From: Buchnera aphidicola (Chaitophorus viminalis)
GTDB taxonomy: Bacteria; Pseudomonadota; Gammaproteobacteria; Enterobacterales; Enterobacteriaceae
Assembly: GCF_026122795.1 (NCBI RefSeq)
Contig: NZ_JAIWQV010000002.1
Location: 19,452-83,451, forward strand
Direction of reading: 5' to 3'
Length of the DNA: 64,000 nucleotides
In this document: positions 60,778 through 64,000 of the stretch, one piece after another
Layout: each line of letters opens with the position of its first letter
Position numbering within the stretch: position 1 is the stretch's first letter
The notes under the pieces: generated by a model
Database searches by the model: none
What the model was told of the DNA's origin: nothing
The model's input: only the letters and a program-made list of their open reading frames with translations
Translations under genes and position numbers: made by a program

Positions 60778-62250
60778 ATGTTTCTTTGTGAATTAATTTT
60801 TATACCTTTATTAGGAGGAATTTTTTCTTGGAACTTAGAATTTTTAGGAAAAAAGGTACCTCGTTGGATTTTATTATTTTGTATGAGTTTAAATTTATTT
60901 TTGCTTATAAATTTTTTTTATAATCAACAAAATTTTTTATTTAACACAAATATACATCATTTTTGGTATACAGAATTTAATGTTCCTTGGATTTCTAATT
61001 TAGGTATAAATTTTCATTTAGCTTTAGATGGTTTATCATTTTTAATGATATTACTAACTATTTTTTTAACTTTTATTTCAATTTTATTAACTTGGAATGA
61101 AAAGATAAAAAATATAGGTTTTTTTTATTTTTGTATGATGTTTATTGTGTCTAATTTAATAGGTATATTTTTATCTGTAGATTTATTTTTATTTTTTGTT
61201 TTTTGGGAAATATTATCTATACCTATATATTTTTTAATGGTTCTTTGGGGAAAAAAAGTTACTTCAATTGGTAGATCTAAAATTGCAAATAAATATTTAA
61301 TAAATTCACAAATATCTGGATTAATATTATTAATTTCTATAATTAGTTTAGTGAAAGTTTATTATGATCAAAGTAATATTTTGACTTTTAATTTAGATAT
61401 TTTAAAAAATGTTACTTTAAATAATAAATATGGATTATTTATTATGATTGGATTTTTTACATCTTTAATGATTAAAATTCCTTTAGTTCCGTTTCATAGT
61501 TGGTTTCCAAATTTTCATAAAAATACTCCGGTTTCTGGTGCATTTGATTTAATAGGAATTATAATTAAAACAGGAATATATGGTTTATTACGTTTTAATA
61601 TTTTTTTATTTTCTAATGTATCACAAAAATATTCTATTTTTTTTTATATTTTAGGATTATTTTGTATTTTTTATAGTGTATTTTTAGCTTGTACTCAAAA
61701 TAGTATTAAAAAAGTTATAGCATATATGTCTATTTCACATATGGGTTTTGTATTAATTGGAATTATTTCTGGAAATAATTTAGCTTATAAAGGAATTATC
61801 TTATATATAATTTCTTATAGTTTATCTACATCTGCATTAATTATTCTAACAAGAATATTATATAAAAATTTTCAAACTGATAATTTTAAAAAAATGGGTG
61901 GTTTGTGGAAAAATATGTTTTTTGTACCAGGATTTTTTTTATTTTTTATTATGTCTAGTTTAGGAATACCTGGAACAGGAAATTTTATTGGAGAATTTTT
62001 AATATTATTAGGTAGTTTTCCTGTAAATCCTATATTTACTTTAATTTCTATGATAGGATTAGTTTTTTTTGCGATTTGTTTTTTAAATATGTTTCATAAG
62101 ATTTTTTATGGATCTAATAAAAATTTTTTAGTGGTATACAATATTTCTATTTTAGAATTTTTAATTCTTTTTATTTTATCTTTTTTAATAATATTTTTTG
62201 GATTATATCCGAATATTATTTTTAATATTTCTAATTTTTTAATAATATAA
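60778..62250 (+). CDS. nuoM: NADH-quinone oxidoreductase subunit M
   Basis: NuoM (490 residues, E. coli 509) is the middle antiporter-like proton pump. FWEILSIPIYFLMVLWG carries the conserved Glu (about 143), IPLVPFHSWFPNFHKNTPVSG the proton-channel region (about 238), and IKKVIAYMSISHMGFVLIG the Lys and His region (about 308). It begins 53 bases after nuoL. Confidence 0.96.
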   Translation: MFLCELIFIPLLGGIFSWNLEFLGKKVPRWILLFCMSLNLFLLINFFYNQQNFLFNTNIHHFWYTEFNVPWISNLGINFHLALDGLSFLMILLTIFLTFISILLTWNEKIKNIGFFYFCMMFIVSNLIGIFLSVDLFLFFVFWEILSIPIYFLMVLWGKKVTSIGRSKIANKYLINSQISGLILLISIISLVKVYYDQSNILTFNLDILKNVTLNNKYGLFIMIGFFTSLMIKIPLVPFHSWFPNFHKNTPVSGAFDLIGIIIKTGIYGLLRFNIFLFSNVSQKYSIFFYILGLFCIFYSVFLACTQNSIKKVIAYMSISHMGFVLIGIISGNNLAYKGIILYIISYSLSTSALIILTRILYKNFQTDNFKKMGGLWKNMFFVPGFFLFFIMSSLGIPGTGNFIGEFLILLGSFPVNPIFTLISMIGLVFFAICFLNMFHKIFYGSNKNFLVVYNISILEFLILFILSFLIIFFGLYPNIIFNISNFLII

Positions 62251-62299
62251 AATTAACAAAAAATTTTTATTTTTATTTTAATTTTAAGGTGAATTTATT

Positions 62300-63763
62300 A
62301 TGCCTTTTATTTTAAGCAAGTTTTCTTTATTGCTTCCTTTTATTGTATTAATTATTTCAGTTATAATTAATTTCTTTATTATTATTTTTAAAAGAAATTT
62401 TTTTTTATCTTTTTTAGTGACTTTAACAAGTTTGTTTTTATCTTTTTATTTTATAATTAAATTAAATTATGATGTAGATTTAAATATATTGTACTTATTT
62501 TTTTTACAATCTATTAATTTTTTTTATATGTTTATATTTTTTTGTAGCAGTATATTAACATGTATTTTTTCTTATATATTTCTAAGAAATAAAAATATTA
62601 ATAAAGAAGAATTTTTTATATTATTATTATTATCTAATATTGGAGGTTATTTATTATTATTATTTAATGATATGATGTCTTTATTTTTAGGAATAGAATT
62701 ATTATCTTTACCATTATTTGGAATGATAGGATATGTTTCTTCTCAAAGTTTTAAAAATTTAGAAGCATCTTTTAAATATTTTATTTTATCTTGTTTAGCT
62801 TCTATATTTTTATTATTTGGTATAGTTTTGATTTATTTATCTTTTGGAACATTAGATTTTACTACATTAATATCTATTAATTCTTTATTTTTAAAAAATT
62901 TTCATTATTTATTTTTTTTAGGAATAATAATTTTATGTTTAGCATTATTTACTAAATTTGTTTTGTTTCCTTTTTATTCTTGGATTCCTAATATTTATGA
63001 AGGTACCCCTTATCCTATTTTGATATATCTATCTAATGCAGTAAAAATTGTAATTTTTTCAACATTATCAAATATATTATTATTGTCAGATCAATATAAT
63101 ATTTTTTTATTATTTTTAAAAATTATATCGTTTATATCAATTTTTATAGGAAGTATATTATCTTTTTTTCAAAATAATATTAAAAGATTATTAGGATATT
63201 GTACTATAGTAAATTCTGGATATTTAACTCTTTTTTTAATATTTTTTAATAAAAATTCTATGTTTTATGAATCTATTAGATTTTATTTATTAGGATATTT
63301 AATTAATAGTAGTGTATTATTTGGATCTCTAACATTAGCATCTAATTTATTAAAAGAAAAAAATTCTTATTCTTTTAGAAATTATTTGGGCTTGTTTTGG
63401 AAAAGTAAACTATTATCTATTTCTATAATTATTTCTATGTTTTCTATGACTGGAATTCCTTTAACTATTGGTTTTTTTAGTAAATTTTATTTATTAAAAT
63501 TTTTAATTCAACAAAATTCTATAGCATTTATTACAATTTTATTTTTTGGAAGCGTAATGAGTATATATTATTATTTCAATTTTATAAAATTATTTTTTTA
63601 TACAAAAAACATTACATATTCTAAATTTTTTTTTAAACCTACAAAGTTATACATAATGTTAAAGTTATTTTGTTTTATTTTTTCATTATTAATTATAATT
63701 TTTGGAATATTTCCGAATTTAATTAATAATTTTTTATATTTATTACAAAGATTTTATATATAA
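62300..63763 (+). CDS. nuoN: NADH-quinone oxidoreductase subunit N
   Basis: NuoN (487 residues, E. coli 485) is the antiporter-like subunit next to NuoK and ends the operon. LFLGIELLSLPLFGMIGY has the conserved Glu (about 133), FVLFPFYSWIPNIYEGTPYPI the channel region (about 217), and IKRLLGYCTIVNSGYL the following Lys region (about 294). AAGG lies 10 bases before ATG. The 237 bases after the stop, to the window end, hold only AT-rich DNA with no gene that I can see. Confidence 0.95.
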   Translation: MPFILSKFSLLLPFIVLIISVIINFFIIIFKRNFFLSFLVTLTSLFLSFYFIIKLNYDVDLNILYLFFLQSINFFYMFIFFCSSILTCIFSYIFLRNKNINKEEFFILLLLSNIGGYLLLLFNDMMSLFLGIELLSLPLFGMIGYVSSQSFKNLEASFKYFILSCLASIFLLFGIVLIYLSFGTLDFTTLISINSLFLKNFHYLFFLGIIILCLALFTKFVLFPFYSWIPNIYEGTPYPILIYLSNAVKIVIFSTLSNILLLSDQYNIFLLFLKIISFISIFIGSILSFFQNNIKRLLGYCTIVNSGYLTLFLIFFNKNSMFYESIRFYLLGYLINSSVLFGSLTLASNLLKEKNSYSFRNYLGLFWKSKLLSISIIISMFSMTGIPLTIGFFSKFYLLKFLIQQNSIAFITILFFGSVMSIYYYFNFIKLFFYTKNITYSKFFFKPTKLYIMLKLFCFIFSLLIIIFGIFPNLINNFLYLLQRFYI

Positions 63764-64000
63764 AATTTATTTAAAAAATGATATTTTTATGTAAAATTTT
63801 TTTGTAAAATCTTTATTTTTTTATTTTTTTTAAATTTATTCAAATATAAAAATTTTATTTTATTTAAAATATTTAAATAAATAAAACATTAAAAAATATT
63901 AATATACAATATTTTTAATTTAATAATTTTATATTTGTATGAAATTAATTAAAATTTCAGACTCTATATAATATAAGAATACATATTGATAAATAAATTT

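Overview
This 64 kb window looks like a piece of the main chromosome of Buchnera aphidicola, the obligate aphid symbiont. The evidence is extreme A+T bias (intergenic DNA is almost only A and T, and proteins are rich in Lys, Asn and Ile), enterobacterial gene order with very few pseudogenes, no insertion sequences, phage or CRISPR, and a gene set dominated by essential amino acid synthesis and translation. The leucine genes lie on the chromosome between gnd and dcd. From memory, that placement is reported for Buchnera of only some aphid subfamilies (Pemphiginae, Chaitophorinae); most strains carry them on a plasmid. The exact host cannot be named from this window.

Layout. 1-5970 (+): the end of the histidine operon (hisC partial, hisB, hisH, hisA, hisF, hisI) and gnd. 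6156-10933 (-): leuB-leuC-leuD-leuA, a rotated leucine cluster. 11206-13523 (+): dcd, metG. 13525-14964 (-): tilS and tRNA-Val(GAC). 15126-17851 (+): ribE, nth, tyrS. 17883-18251 (-): sufA. 18462-27808 (+): ydiK, aroH, thrS, infC, rpmI, rplT, pheS, pheT. 28167-31135 (-): glyS, glyQ. 31359-32549 (+): nfo, rplY. 32680-33447 (-): yabI (DedA family). 34021-35748 (+): rsmA, apaH. 36148-44874 (-): ileS, lspA, dapB, carA, carB. 45050-45316 (+): rpsT. 45410-48575 (-): dnaK, dnaJ. 48910-63763 (+): all 13 genes of the NADH dehydrogenase I operon, nuoA to nuoN with nuoC and nuoD fused.

How it works together. Histidine, leucine, the first aromatic step (AroH), carbamoyl phosphate for arginine and pyrimidines (CarAB) and lysine (DapB) are the classic nutritional output of the symbiont. 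Gnd gives pentose phosphates and NADPH, and the Nuo complex gives proton motive force. Seven aminoacyl-tRNA synthetases (Met, Tyr, Thr, Phe, Gly, Ile; eight of the genes including two-subunit enzymes), IF3, L20, L25, L35 and S20 serve translation, and DnaK/DnaJ serve folding.

I found no new multigene system. The points most worth a second look are: loss of three of the four editing-site residues in ThrRS with a similarly eroded editing pocket in PheRS; the rotated chromosomal leuBCDA order; a retained AUU start for infC; a heat-shock (sigma-32) promoter before dnaK; a 22 bp perfect palindrome inside the rpsT promoter; a GC-rich hairpin between dnaK and dnaJ; a 36-T tract; and several gaps where enterobacterial neighbours (rnf, ihfA, surA, folA, ispH, ribF) appear to have been lost. 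Statements about E. coli and Buchnera APS gene order and residue numbering are from memory, not from a search.
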